Below, piece by piece: positions 27,974 through 38,028 of a DNA stretch of 45,797 nucleotides; position 1 is the stretch's first letter; each line of letters begins with the position of its first letter. Location of the stretch: contig CAIVQB010000108.1 of the NCBI GenBank assembly GCA_903907925.1, positions 1 to 45,797 of the forward strand. Direction: 5' to 3'. Position numbers and translations under genes: made by a program. The stretch is from an uncultured Verrucomicrobiota bacterium. GTDB lineage: Bacteria > Verrucomicrobiota > Verrucomicrobiia > Limisphaerales > UBA9464. The notes beneath the pieces were generated by a model that saw nothing but the letters and a program-made list of their open reading frames with translations, had not been told where the DNA came from and did no database searches.

Positions 27974-30964
27974 GTGGGCATCGCCGCACGAAGATTGCGT
28001 TGGGTCTTCATCGGGCTGCTCGCCGTTCTGTTCCGCGCCGCGGCGGTCGACATCGTACTCGATGGCGCGCTCCCGGGTCGGGTATTCGAGGGATTGGGCG
28101 GGGTGAGCGCCGGCGCATCGACGCGGTTGTTGATCGATTATCCCCCCGCCCAGCGCGCCGAGATTCTCGACTATCTGTTCAAGCCGGGATTCGGAGCCTC
28201 GCTCCAGCATTTGAAGGTGGAGGTCGGTGGTGACGTAAATTCCACCGACGGCACCGAGCCCAGCCACATGCGCGTCGCGGGCGAGGAAAACTACGAGCGC
28301 GGTTGGGAATGGTGGCTGATGCGCGAGGCGCAGAACCGGAATCCCGATCTGACCCTGGACGCCTTGTGCTGGGGCGCGCCCGGCTGGGTAGGCAGCGGGG
28401 AGTTCTATTCGCCGGAGACCGCCGACTATCTCGCGAAATTTCTCACCGGCGCGCTGCGGGAACACGGGCTCGTCATTCGCACTCTCGGCATCTGGAATGA
28501 AAAACCTTACTCCATCGATTGGATCAAACTGCTAAGGCGTCGCCTCGATGAGACCGGATGGACTGCTGTCGGAATCGTGGCCGCCGATGAATGGGATCAA
28601 CCGTGGCGGATCGCGGGTGACATGCTCGCGGATCCGGAATTCGCCGCTGCGATCCACGCCATCGGCGTTCATTATCCGCATTCGATTGGAAGCCCGTTGG
28701 CGCTGCAGACCGGAAAGCCGCTCTGGGCCAGCGAAGATGGAACGGGGGGCGGCACCGGTGCGAGCCCGTGGGAATCCGCCCGACGGCTGGCCCGGATCTA
28801 CAATCGGAACTATACCGACGCCCACATCACCAAGACCGAGATATGGAGTCCGGTCTCAGCGTACTACGACAGCCTGCCGTACAACGATTCCGGTTTAATG
28901 CGGGCCAACACGCCGTGGTCGGGATTTTACGAAGTGCTCCCGGCCATTTGGGTCACCGCCCACACAACACAATTCGCCAAGCCGGGATGGATTTATCTCG
29001 ACGGCCAGGCCTCCGCCCGCCTGCCGTTCGGCGGCAGTATCGTCACGCTTCGATCCCCGGACGGCAGCGATTTTTCAACCGTGATCGAAACCATCGATTC
29101 CGGCATCGCCCAAACGCTCGTGTTGCACGCCACCAACGGCATTCCACGGGTTCCGCTCCAACTTTGGCGGACCCGCGATGGTGAATCGTTTGCCCATTTG
29201 GAATCGGTACCGGTGACCAACGACGGTTGGAGTTTCACCGTCGACCCGGAATGCATCTACACCCTCAGCACCACGACTGGACAATCGCGCGGCAGCACTC
29301 AGCCGCCCTCGCCACAGCCGTTGGGGCTTCCGTATCAGGATGAGTTTGAGCAGGGCGCGGTTCACAGCCTGCCGGCCGGGTTCATCGATCAGGGAGGTGC
29401 CTTCGAAACCGAAGATCGCGACGACGGCGATGGACGACTGCTGCGCCAACAACTGCAGCAGACGGGGATCGAATGGTATTACCCGCAGACGCAGGCCTTC
29501 ACCCTCACTGGTGACTCCAACTGGACCGACTACGAAGTCAGCGTCCTGGCGCGATTGCCCGTCGCAGGCGAAGCCGCCCTGCTCGGTCGCATCGGACCCA
29601 CTCCGCCGCCGCCTGCAGCGCCAAACGCCTACAGCCTGGTGATGCTCCATTCATCGAATGGAACCGGCGACCGATTCGAACTGCGCGGTCCTTCATCGAC
29701 GCTGGCCACCGGTGCACTCGATCCAATCGGAACGAATTGGCATTCGCTCCGACTCCGACTTCAAGGCGCGTCCATCCGTGCCTGGGTGGACAACCGGGTG
29801 GTCGCCGATCTTCAGGACGCGACACTGGCAGCAGGCCGTGTGGGCGTCGGCAGCGGATGGCATACCGCCGACTTCGATCGACTGCAGGTGCGTCGACTTC
29901 CAAGGGCTGCTCAGAACTTGGCGCGGAATGCGGTCGCGACGGCGTCGAGCACGTGGAGCGGCGACTACACTGCGGATCGGGCCATTGACGGCAATCCCGC
30001 ATCCCGCTGGAACTCGGCTCCGGTCCCGGGCCTGGTGGAGTGGATTCAACTGACCTTCTCCCGGGACACCCGGATCAACCGCATCGAACTGGCCGAATAC
30101 GGCGAACGCATTCGCGCCTACCAGATTCAACATTGGGACGGAAACCATTGGATCACGGATATCACGGGCGATGTCCTGCCCATGCAGGCCACCCTGACGC
30201 TACCGGAGATCACCACGTCGCAGGTTCGACTGCTCGTGACCTCCATGACCGATGCCATCTCCATCGAGGAATTCGGTGTGTACGACGACGTTTCTGGTGG
30301 AACGCCGGTTCGAATCAGCGAATGGATGCTGCACAACGTGACCGCGTTGAGGGATCCCGCGGACGATCGGTTCAAGCCGTGGATTGAACTGTGGAATTCC
30401 GGGAGCCAGCCGGCCGATCTCGGTGGATTCCATCTCTCCGATGATCCGACGGATCCGCTCAAAGGTTCGCTTCCGTCGGGAACAGTCCTGGCTCCCGGCG
30501 AGCGGCGTGTTGTTTGGTGCGGCAGACCGGTGAACATGAGTCCGGTGAACCAGGATCTTCACGTGGACATTCTCCCAATGGAGCAAGGGACCATTGGCCT
30601 CTACTCCCCTGAGGGCAGCCCGGTTGAGGTAATCGATCTGGATCGACAGGAGGTGGATCGTTCGCGCGGCATTTCGGATGCAGCGAGCGATGCGGTGATC
30701 GATCTGATCCGTCCAACTCCCGGCACCGCCAACACTCCGTTGATCGCCCTGCCGGTGAGCTGGGATACCCAGAGATCCCGGCTGGTTCTGGCGTTTCGTG
30801 GGCAGCCCTTCACCTCGCATCGCATCGAAACTTCAACACACGCCGCGGGCGGCGACTGGCAGGAACTCGGCAACCTGGACAGCGATGCGGACGGAGCCTT
30901 TCATCTGCAGGTCTCACCGAGCCCCGTCGACCGACAATTCTTTCGCGCCGTGGAACAACAATAG
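27974..30964 (+). CDS. Secreted GH59 galactocerebrosidase-like glycosidase with discoidin and lamin-tail domains
   Basis: About 996 aa from GTG 27974, just before a signal-like helix (LRWVFIGLLAVLFRAAA); GTG 27911 and TTG 27995 are alternatives. The next 630 residues align along their length with animal galactosylceramidase (GH59): RVFEGLGGVSAGASTRLLID, HLKVEVGGDVNSTDGTEPSH, YERGWEWWLM and WVTAHTTQFAKPGWIYL. The acid/base Glu176 (GIWNEK) and nucleophile Glu254 (LWASEDG) are both kept. The lectin-like domain near residues 440-640 is present too. An F5/8-type C (discoidin) domain follows (ARNAVATASSTWSGDYTADR), then a lamin-tail domain (ISEWMLHNVTAL). It should release beta-galactose outside the cell; the true substrate is unknown. 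Confidence 0.9.
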   Translation: MGIAARRLRWVFIGLLAVLFRAAAVDIVLDGALPGRVFEGLGGVSAGASTRLLIDYPPAQRAEILDYLFKPGFGASLQHLKVEVGGDVNSTDGTEPSHMRVAGEENYERGWEWWLMREAQNRNPDLTLDALCWGAPGWVGSGEFYSPETADYLAKFLTGALREHGLVIRTLGIWNEKPYSIDWIKLLRRRLDETGWTAVGIVAADEWDQPWRIAGDMLADPEFAAAIHAIGVHYPHSIGSPLALQTGKPLWASEDGTGGGTGASPWESARRLARIYNRNYTDAHITKTEIWSPVSAYYDSLPYNDSGLMRANTPWSGFYEVLPAIWVTAHTTQFAKPGWIYLDGQASARLPFGGSIVTLRSPDGSDFSTVIETIDSGIAQTLVLHATNGIPRVPLQLWRTRDGESFAHLESVPVTNDGWSFTVDPECIYTLSTTTGQSRGSTQPPSPQPLGLPYQDEFEQGAVHSLPAGFIDQGGAFETEDRDDGDGRLLRQQLQQTGIEWYYPQTQAFTLTGDSNWTDYEVSVLARLPVAGEAALLGRIGPTPPPPAAPNAYSLVMLHSSNGTGDRFELRGPSSTLATGALDPIGTNWHSLRLRLQGASIRAWVDNRVVADLQDATLAAGRVGVGSGWHTADFDRLQVRRLPRAAQNLARNAVATASSTWSGDYTADRAIDGNPASRWNSAPVPGLVEWIQLTFSRDTRINRIELAEYGERIRAYQIQHWDGNHWITDITGDVLPMQATLTLPEITTSQVRLLVTSMTDAISIEEFGVYDDVSGGTPVRISEWMLHNVTALRDPADDRFKPWIELWNSGSQPADLGGFHLSDDPTDPLKGSLPSGTVLAPGERRVVWCGRPVNMSPVNQDLHVDILPMEQGTIGLYSPEGSPVEVIDLDRQEVDRSRGISDAASDAVIDLIRPTPGTANTPLIALPVSWDTQRSRLVLAFRGQPFTSHRIETSTHAAGGDWQELGNLDSDADGAFHLQVSPSPVDRQFFRAVEQQ

Positions 30965-31006
30965 CAGCGCGGTCACCCCTTCAACCTCTCTCCGTCCACC
31001 CTTCCT

Positions 31007-31450
31007 TCAAGGCACCGACCCCAATCCTGCAATCTTCTCCAGCCGCACCGCATGACGTCCGCCTTCAAACGGTGTTTCGAGGAACAGGCGCACCAGCACT
31101 TCCAATTCGCCGGATTCGATGAGCCGGGCACCCAGGGAGAGAACATTTGCGTCGTTGTGGGCTCGGGTCAGTCGGACCGATTCGCGATTCCATCCGATTC
31201 CGCAGCGGACGCCCTTGATTTTGTTGGCGGCCATCGCCTCGCCATTTCCGGATCCGCCAAATACAAAACCCCGTTCGCATCGGCCCGAAGCGACCGCGCG
31301 GGCGGCGGGAAGGATGAAATCGGGATAGTCGACGGCATCCGTGGAGAAACAGCCGAAGTCGAGGGGGTCGTGTCCCAGCTCGGTCAGGATGGACTTCACC
31401 CGCTCTTTGAACGGGAAACCTGCGTGATCGGTGCCGAGGGCGATTTTCAT
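31007..31450 (-). CDS. rpiB: Ribose-5-phosphate isomerase B
   Basis: A 147-aa enzyme from ATG 31450 (MKIALGTDHAGF); an ATG 18 codons upstream adds a tail not typical of the family. It interconverts ribose 5-phosphate and ribulose 5-phosphate. The active-site loop is FGGSGNGEAMAANKIKG, which has Ser-Gly-Asn-Gly-Glu where the E. coli enzyme has Cys-Gly-Thr-Gly. This places it in the Mycobacterium-type group that uses the glutamate as base. RAHNDANVLSLGARLI and the EGGRHAVRLEKI ending are standard. It converges on the GH59 gene with a 42-base gap and diverges from the M16 peptidase. Confidence 0.94.
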   Translation of the reverse strand: MKIALGTDHAGFPFKERVKSILTELGHDPLDFGCFSTDAVDYPDFILPAARAVASGRCERGFVFGGSGNGEAMAANKIKGVRCGIGWNRESVRLTRAHNDANVLSLGARLIESGELEVLVRLFLETPFEGGRHAVRLEKIAGLGSVP

Positions 31451-31659
31451 GGGAACAGAAAGTGAAGGGGCCGACTGAACATCTCCAACGGCCTGGGTCG
31501 CCATGCTGACCGACCCGGAGCGTCTCCGCCAGCCTGCAAGCCGGGTGATTTGCCTTCACCCCGCGTCGATCCAATGCCCTGAGCCCAACCGGGGGGGTCG
31601 CCGGTCAAATTCAAGACGGGTTTTGCGTTCCCGGCGCGAATCCGTAGCGTTCGCGGGCC

Positions 31660-34230
31660 GTGAACATCGCCAAAGTCCCGTTCGTCGCCGATCGAACCGA
31701 ATCCCTGCCGCAACTGCCGCCGGGAGTGCGGTTGACCACTCTTTCCAATGGGCTCCAACTCATCCTGCGCGAAGATCACAGCGCCCCGGTGACCAGCGTG
31801 CAGGCGTGGAGCCGGGCGGGCAGCATCGACGAAGGCCCGTGGCTGGGAGCCGGACTATCCCATGTTCTCGAACACATGCTGTTCAAGGGCACTTCGACGC
31901 GCGGTTCCGGCCGCATCGATCAGGAAGTGCAGGCCGCGGGCGGCTACATGAACGCCTACACCTCGTTCGATCGGACCGTGTACTGGATCAACGTGCCCAA
32001 CACCGGCACGCGCATCGCCGTCGACATTTTGTGCGACATTTTTCAACACGCCACCCTTCCGGCGGATGAATTGATCAAGGAACTCGACGTGATTCGGCGC
32101 GAGATGGACATGGGCATGGACGACCCGGGACGCCGCTCCAGCCAGCAACTGTTCGAAACCGCCTACACCCGCAGCCCGTACCGGCATCCGATCATTGGTC
32201 ATCTCGACATTTTCAACCGGCTGACCCGCGACGACATCGCCGCCTACTACCGCGAGAAATACGCACCCAACAACTGCTTCCTGGTGGTGGTCGGTGATTT
32301 TGAAACCGAGGCCGTCGTGGAACAGATCCGGACGGCGTTTTCCGGAACCGGCGCGCGGGCGGTTCCGCAACCGGTCCTCCCGGTGGAACCTCGGCAAATG
32401 GCCGCCCGCGAAACCGTGACCGAAGCTCCGGTGGAATTGGGGCACTTCCACATCGCCTGGCATACGCCGGATGTTCGCCACGCCGACACCCCAGCGCTGG
32501 ACGTGCTGTCGACCCTGCTCGGCGGCGGCCGCAGTTCTCGATTGTACCAGGCCGTCCGCGAGAAAGCCGGACTGGCACACTCCATTCACGCCTGGATCTA
32601 CACCCCGGGAATGGCCGGTCTTTTCGGAATCAGTGGTGTTTGTGACGGCGGACAATTCGCCGCCGCCCGGGATGCCGCGGTGGCCGAGGTGGACCGGATG
32701 AAGGAAGACCTCGTTTCTCCGGCGGAACTGGCGAAGGCGGTCAAGCAGTTCACCGTTGCGACTCTTGCCACGCGAAAGACGATGGAAGGTCAGGCCCAGG
32801 ATTTCGGCGGCAATTGGATGGCCGCCCACGATTTGAATTTCAGCGAACGCTATCTGGCGGCGGTGCGCGCCCTGACGCCCGAGCAGTTGCGGGTCGTTGC
32901 CAACACCTACCTGATTCCGTCGAATCAAACTGTCTCCGCCCTGTTGCCGAAGGGATCGGCACCTGCGACCACCTCCGCGACCGAGGTGCGACAGGATCAT
33001 CCGGTGCACAAATTCACCCTGTCCAACGGGCTCCGGCTGCTGGTGAAGGAGGATCATCGCCTGCCGTTCGTGAATCTCCGCGTGGCCTTCCTCGGGGGGC
33101 TGCTGCAGGAAACGCCGGCCAATTCAGGCGTCACCGCTCTGATGACCAAGATGCTGCCCAAGGGAACACCGGGACGGACCGCGGAATCGATCGCCAGCGA
33201 AATCGAAAGCCTCGGTGGAAGTCTCGAACCCTACGCCGGAAATCACACCTTCGGGCTTTCAGCGGAGGTGCTCCGCGAGGATTTCGAGGCCGGTCTCCAG
33301 TTGTTCACCGATGTTCTCCTTCATCCCTCGTTCCCGGCAGATCCGATGGAACGCGAACGCGAGACCCAACTGGCCGGAATCCGCGGACAGCGGGATCACC
33401 TGTTGCAGTGCGCGTTCAAAGCCATGCGACGCGGTCTTTTCGGTGATGCGGGCTACGGTCTCGATGCGCTCGGCACCGAAACCAGCGTTCGCGCCCTCAC
33501 CGACGACGATCTCCGCATGTACCATCAGGCCACCGTCCAACCCGACAACGGCGTGCTCGCGGTGTTCGGAGACGTCCACGCCGAAGCAGTGCGGGGTGCC
33601 ATCGAAACGTCGATGCGCGACTGGCAATCGGCGGGAAAACAGCAGCCGATGCCGGAGGCCACCGCGGCGCGTTCGAAGGGGCGGACCGAGGAAACCCGCG
33701 ACAAGGAACAGGCGGTGCTCGCGCTTGGCTTTCCGGGGACGACTTTTCTTTCGGACGATCGACCGGCCCTCGATCTCATCCAGGAGGCGTGCAGCGACAT
33801 GGGATCGCGCCTGTTCCTCCGGATTCGCGACGAACTCGGGTTGGCCTACTACGTGGGCACCACCCATTTTCCCGGCCGGGTTCCGGGCTACTTCGCGTTC
33901 TACTGCGGCACCGCGCCGGACAAGGTGATCCAGGTGGAACAGGAACTGCGCGCCCAGGCGGAGGCCTTGCGAACGGATGGACTCACTCTCGAGGAACTCG
34001 ACCGCGCCAAGGCCAAGGTGATTGGCCAGCGCAAGATCGCCCGTCAGGACCTCGGCGGCCTCGCCATGTCACTGGCGCTCGATGAGCTTTACGGCCTCGG
34101 ATACACCCATTCCGAGACCGAAGACGCCCGCTATGCCGCGGTCACGCTTGAGGAAATCAAATCGGTCGCCGCGCGTTACCTGCGGCCGGAGGCGGCGTTC
34201 CTGGCGGTGGTCAGCGGCGTTCAATCCTGA
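31660..34230 (+). CDS. M16 family zinc peptidase, tandem (insulinase-like)
   Basis: A 856-aa protein from GTG 31660. The N-terminal half has the inverted zinc motif HVLEH (His68, Glu71, His72) and the third ligand Glu148 (VIRREMD), exactly 76 residues after the second histidine. The C-terminal half begins near residue 445 (HKFTLSNGLRLLVKEDHRLP). It repeats the fold but lacks HxxEH, as in other fused M16 pairs where one half only closes the chamber. No signal peptide is seen, so a cytoplasmic role in degrading short peptides or processing is likely. It diverges from rpiB and precedes ftsH by about 100 bases. Confidence 0.94.
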   Translation: MNIAKVPFVADRTESLPQLPPGVRLTTLSNGLQLILREDHSAPVTSVQAWSRAGSIDEGPWLGAGLSHVLEHMLFKGTSTRGSGRIDQEVQAAGGYMNAYTSFDRTVYWINVPNTGTRIAVDILCDIFQHATLPADELIKELDVIRREMDMGMDDPGRRSSQQLFETAYTRSPYRHPIIGHLDIFNRLTRDDIAAYYREKYAPNNCFLVVVGDFETEAVVEQIRTAFSGTGARAVPQPVLPVEPRQMAARETVTEAPVELGHFHIAWHTPDVRHADTPALDVLSTLLGGGRSSRLYQAVREKAGLAHSIHAWIYTPGMAGLFGISGVCDGGQFAAARDAAVAEVDRMKEDLVSPAELAKAVKQFTVATLATRKTMEGQAQDFGGNWMAAHDLNFSERYLAAVRALTPEQLRVVANTYLIPSNQTVSALLPKGSAPATTSATEVRQDHPVHKFTLSNGLRLLVKEDHRLPFVNLRVAFLGGLLQETPANSGVTALMTKMLPKGTPGRTAESIASEIESLGGSLEPYAGNHTFGLSAEVLREDFEAGLQLFTDVLLHPSFPADPMERERETQLAGIRGQRDHLLQCAFKAMRRGLFGDAGYGLDALGTETSVRALTDDDLRMYHQATVQPDNGVLAVFGDVHAEAVRGAIETSMRDWQSAGKQQPMPEATAARSKGRTEETRDKEQAVLALGFPGTTFLSDDRPALDLIQEACSDMGSRLFLRIRDELGLAYYVGTTHFPGRVPGYFAFYCGTAPDKVIQVEQELRAQAEALRTDGLTLEELDRAKAKVIGQRKIARQDLGGLAMSLALDELYGLGYTHSETEDARYAAVTLEEIKSVAARYLRPEAAFLAVVSGVQS

Positions 34231-34329
34231 TCTTCGTGCCGACCGACTCCCTCCGTTTTTGCCCGGTTTTCAGGGCGGAAACTCGCCTTGCGCCACTCCG
34301 TCCCGGTGTTACGTTTGCCGCAATTCGTC

Positions 34330-36339
34330 ATGCCCGAAGACAACGATAGCAGCCGCGGACCCGGTTCCGGACCCAACATTCAGGCGAGAACCTGGATCGT
34401 CTGGATTGTGATTGCGGCGCTCCTGCCGCTCCTCTTCTTCTTCAACAAGACGAACCAGACCCGCTATCAGTCGATCAGCCACCGGCAACTGCTCGATCTC
34501 GTCCAGTCCAACCTCGTCGTCCGCGCCGAGATCAACTACAGCGCCCAATCCCAGATGCTCCGCGTGGTTCGCGGGGAATACATTTCGCTGGAGGCCGGCA
34601 AGACCAACGCCATCAAGGTGCCGTTCGTCATCGAGACGCGCCTGACTCCGGAGACCGAGGATCGGCTGTTGAACTCCGGCGCCTTTCACGCCGTCGAAAA
34701 CAACAATCTCTTCCTGCAGGTGGTGGTTGGCCTTCTACCCTTTATCCTGGTGGCGGCGATCATCTGGTTCGTCTTTGTCCGCCAGATCAAGGCGGCCGGA
34801 CGTGGTGCCCTGAGCTTTGGAAAATCCAAGGCGCGTCTGCTCGCCAAGGACAAGAACAAGACCACCTTCAAGGATGTCGCAGGCGTCGACGAGTCGAAGG
34901 AAGAGGTCGCCGAGTTGGTCGAATTCCTAAAGGACCCGAAGAAGTTCCAGAAACTGGGCGGGCGCATCCCCAAGGGCATTTTGATGGTGGGACCTCCCGG
35001 AACAGGAAAAACACTCCTGGCCAAGGCGATCGCCGGCGAGGCGGATGCCAGCTTCTTCAGCATCAGCGGATCGGACTTCGTTGAAATGTTCGTGGGTGTC
35101 GGCGCGAGCCGCGTTCGCGACATGTTCGAGCAGGCGCGGAAGGCGACGCCCTGCCTGATTTTCATTGACGAAATCGACGCCGTCGGCCGTTCGCGCGGCC
35201 ACGGGCTCGGCGGTGGCAATGACGAGCGCGAACAAACGTTGAACGCGCTGCTGGTCGAGATGGACGGCTTCGACACCCACGAGGGTATCATCATCATCGC
35301 GGCCACCAACCGCCCCGACGTGCTCGACCCCGCCCTTCTCCGGCCGGGCCGCTTCGACCGTCAGGTGACCGTCAGTCTCCCCGATGTCCGCGGCCGCGAG
35401 GCCATTCTCAAGGTTCACGCCAAAAACGTGAAACTGGACGGCACCGTAGATTTGTCGGTGATCGCCCGTGGAACACCCGGGTTCTCCGGCGCTGAACTGG
35501 CCAATCTTTTGAACGAGGCCGCGTTGATCGCCGCTCGGCAAAATCGCAAGGCCGTCGGCATGGCCGAACTCGAAGAGGCCCGCGACAAGGTCCGCTGGGG
35601 CCGCGAACGCCGAAGCCTCGCCATGACGGACGAGGATAAGAAGTTCACGGCATGGCATGAAGCGGGTCACGCTCTGGTCAATGTCTTGCTGGAGCACACC
35701 CACCCACTTCACAAGGTCACCATTATTCCACGCGGGCAGGCTCTCGGGGCAACCATGTACCTACCCAAGGACGACGTGCTCAGTCGCCGCCGCCGCGAAA
35801 TGCTCGACACGATCGCGGTCACTATGGCGGGACGCATCGCAGAGCAGATCGTTTCAGACGACATTTCGACCGGTGCCTGCGGAGACATCCAGCAGGCCAC
35901 CAGCATGGCAAAAGCGATGGTGATGAACTACGGAATGAGCGACAAACTCGGCATGGTGCTCTACGGTGAAGCCAACGAGTACGTGTTCCTGGGCCGCGAC
36001 ATGATGCGTTCCAAGGAATACAGCGAGGTCACCGCCCAGCAGATTGACGTCGAGATCAAGCGAATCATCGACGAAGGGTATCAGACCGCCAAAACGATCA
36101 TCGAGACCCATCGGGACAAGCTGGAATTGATTGCCAATGCCCTGCTCGATCACGAAACGCTCGAAGGTTCACAGGTGGTCGACATCATCAAGACCGGTAC
36201 ATTCACCCCTCCGCCGGAGAAGCCTAGCAACCTGGAACCTCCCACGGGCGCCCAGGCGGCAACGCCGCTGCCCGAGTTGATAAAGCCGGTGCCTCCCAAA
36301 CTGCCCGGCTTCGGCTCGGCAGCCCCTGCGGCGGCCTGA
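34330..36339 (+). CDS. ftsH: ATP-dependent zinc metalloprotease FtsH
   Basis: A 669-aa membrane protease from ATG 34330 ([12 protein letters not shown]); a TTG 14 codons upstream is less likely. Two membrane helices ([17 protein letters not shown] and [20 protein letters not shown]) flank a periplasmic domain of about 110 residues. The AAA module has Walker A GPPGTGKT at 221-228, Walker [13 protein letters not shown] and the SRH segment [20 protein letters not shown]. The zinc motif is HEAGH at 443-447, and an Asp-rich third ligand region follows ([15 protein letters not shown]). The C-terminal 50 residues are Pro/Ala-rich. It degrades misassembled membrane proteins and short-lived regulators. 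Confidence 0.97.
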   Translation: MPEDNDSSRGPGSGPNIQARTWIVWIVIAALLPLLFFFNKTNQTRYQSISHRQLLDLVQSNLVVRAEINYSAQSQMLRVVRGEYISLEAGKTNAIKVPFVIETRLTPETEDRLLNSGAFHAVENNNLFLQVVVGLLPFILVAAIIWFVFVRQIKAAGRGALSFGKSKARLLAKDKNKTTFKDVAGVDESKEEVAELVEFLKDPKKFQKLGGRIPKGILMVGPPGTGKTLLAKAIAGEADASFFSISGSDFVEMFVGVGASRVRDMFEQARKATPCLIFIDEIDAVGRSRGHGLGGGNDEREQTLNALLVEMDGFDTHEGIIIIAATNRPDVLDPALLRPGRFDRQVTVSLPDVRGREAILKVHAKNVKLDGTVDLSVIARGTPGFSGAELANLLNEAALIAARQNRKAVGMAELEEARDKVRWGRERRSLAMTDEDKKFTAWHEAGHALVNVLLEHTHPLHKVTIIPRGQALGATMYLPKDDVLSRRRREMLDTIAVTMAGRIAEQIVSDDISTGACGDIQQATSMAKAMVMNYGMSDKLGMVLYGEANEYVFLGRDMMRSKEYSEVTAQQIDVEIKRIIDEGYQTAKTIIETHRDKLELIANALLDHETLEGSQVVDIIKTGTFTPPPEKPSNLEPPTGAQAATPLPELIKPVPPKLPGFGSAAPAAA

Positions 36340-36404
36340 GAGCGCATCTGAGGGCCCGCTGGCGTTGACCGCCGCGCGTCGGTGAGGCAATCTGCTGAGC
36401 CTTG

Positions 36405-37076
36405 ATGGTCATTGCCCCGTCCCTGCTCGCCGCCGATTTCGGCCGCCTCGAACATGAAGCCCGTCGCGCTGACCGTTCCGGTGCCGAATGGCTTCATCTC
36501 GACATCATGGACGGCCATTTTGTCCCCAACATCAGTTTCGGACCTGAGGTCGTTCGCGTGGTGCGCCCTCATTTTTCAAGGGTGCTCGACGTTCACCTCA
36601 TGTGCAGCCGGCCTGAAATTCTGCTCGAATCGTTCGCTAAGGCCGGTGCCGACCGAATCACAGTTCATATCGAACTCGGCGACCAGGTGACGCCGTTGTT
36701 GTGGAAGATCCGTTCGCTCGGCAAGAAAGTCGGACTCGCCATCAATCCTCCGACCCACATCGGCGCGGTGAAACCCTACCTGTCGCAGATCGACCTGTTG
36801 CTGGTCATGACGGTGAATCCGGGCTTTGGCGGACAACCCTTCATCGAGGAGTGCGTTCCCAAGATCCAGCAGGTGGCCGCCTGGCGGAAGGAACTCGCCC
36901 TCGACTATCGCCTGGAAGTGGACGGCGGCATCACGCTCGACACGGTGGTCGAATCGGCGCGGGCTGGGGCCGACACCTTCGTGGCGGGCACATCCCTGTT
37001 CCGTCACCGCAATCTGGGGGCGGCCGTCCGAAAAATGCGGAACCAGGCAACCCAGGCCGCCGCCGACCTCTTCTGA
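36405..37076 (+). CDS. rpe: Ribulose-phosphate 3-epimerase
   Basis: A 223-aa TIM-barrel enzyme from ATG 36405 (MVIAPSLLAADFG), with a TTG immediately before it. It interconverts ribulose 5-phosphate and xylulose 5-phosphate. Metal and catalytic residues are in HLDIMDGHFVPNISFG and VHLMCSRP; the second half has TVNPGFGGQPFI and LEVDGGITLDT, which bind phosphate and carry the second catalytic Asp. The C-terminal GTSLFRH is standard. It lies 65 bases after ftsH and 49 bases before the EamA gene on the same strand. rpiB, the partner pentose-phosphate isomerase, lies about 5 kb upstream on the other strand. Confidence 0.97.
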   Translation: MVIAPSLLAADFGRLEHEARRADRSGAEWLHLDIMDGHFVPNISFGPEVVRVVRPHFSRVLDVHLMCSRPEILLESFAKAGADRITVHIELGDQVTPLLWKIRSLGKKVGLAINPPTHIGAVKPYLSQIDLLLVMTVNPGFGGQPFIEECVPKIQQVAAWRKELALDYRLEVDGGITLDTVVESARAGADTFVAGTSLFRHRNLGAAVRKMRNQATQAAADLF

Positions 37077-37125
37077 GCCGGGCTCTCCAACGCCCCGCCA
37101 CCGATCCGGTCGGCCGTCGTTCCGC

Positions 37126-38028
37126 ATGATTCCCGCCGCACTCGCCACCCTCCTCTTCGCGCTGTCGTCGGTCGCGGCGCGGCGTTCGATCCATCATCTG
37201 GGGTCGTCGACGGCCAGTCTGGTTCGGATTCTCCTGGCCGCAACGGTTCTCGGAATCTACGCCCACGGATGGGGTGCCGGACTCGGCGGGATCGCCCTGC
37301 CCTGGTTCATCGTCAGCGGCCTGATCGGATTCGGAATCTGCGACACGGCATTGTTTCTGGCCCTGCCGATGCTCGGTGCCCAATTGGCGTCGCTCATGGT
37401 TCAGTGTCTGGCGGCACCCATTGCTGCGCTCACCGAGTGGCTCTGGCTGGGAACCCGGATCGACTCCGAAAACCTTCAAGCCGGCGGACTGATTCTGGCC
37501 GGCGTGGCCATCGCCCTGCTGCCACAACGAGGTCGTAGCGTGCATCCACCCCTGACCCCGAACGCCATTCTCCTGGGCGTGGTCGCAGCGGCCGGTCAAG
37601 GCATTGGCGCCGTCCTCAGCCGCCACGGACAATTGCTGGCCCGGGATTCCGGGCATCCTGTGGATGGACTGTCGGTTGCCTACCAACGCATCCTCGCCGG
37701 CGTGGCGTTCACCATCGGTTGGTGGTTATGGCAACGCGCGCGAACGCCTGTACCCGTCGGCGGGCCGGCGGGGACATCGCTCCCCTGGCGTCGTGCCTGG
37801 CCGTGGGTGATTCTAAACGGATTGAGCGGACCGTGCCTCGGCGTAGCGTGTTATCAATGGGCCTTTCAAACCCATCCGACCGGAATCGTCATGTCCATCA
37901 CCGCCCTGACTCCATTGGTGGTGATTCCCATTTCCTGGGCCGTGGAAGGAATCAAGCCTTCGCCGCGCAGTGTCGTCGGTGGCTGCATTGCCGTGGCGGG
38001 CGCCATCTGGCTCGCTCTGCATCGTTAG
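37126..38028 (+). CDS. EamA/DMT-family transporter
   Basis: A 300-aa protein from ATG 37126 (MIPAALATLLFALSSVAARR) with about ten hydrophobic helices in two EamA repeats. The second repeat begins around ILLGVVAAAGQGIGAVLSRH and closes with GGCIAVAGAIWLALH. Members export or import small metabolites; the substrate here is unknown. The stop codon TAG at 38026-38028 is formed partly by the target-site duplication and first base of the MITE-like element that follows, so the element landed exactly at the end of the gene. The original final residues may have been changed by that event. Confidence 0.9.
   Translation: MIPAALATLLFALSSVAARRSIHHLGSSTASLVRILLAATVLGIYAHGWGAGLGGIALPWFIVSGLIGFGICDTALFLALPMLGAQLASLMVQCLAAPIAALTEWLWLGTRIDSENLQAGGLILAGVAIALLPQRGRSVHPPLTPNAILLGVVAAAGQGIGAVLSRHGQLLARDSGHPVDGLSVAYQRILAGVAFTIGWWLWQRARTPVPVGGPAGTSLPWRRAWPWVILNGLSGPCLGVACYQWAFQTHPTGIVMSITALTPLVVIPISWAVEGIKPSPRSVVGGCIAVAGAIWLALHR

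Noticed and set aside
31855-33057. 400-aa open frame on the minus strand
   Set aside because: Antisense to the M16 peptidase; typical long shadow frame of G+C-rich coding DNA.
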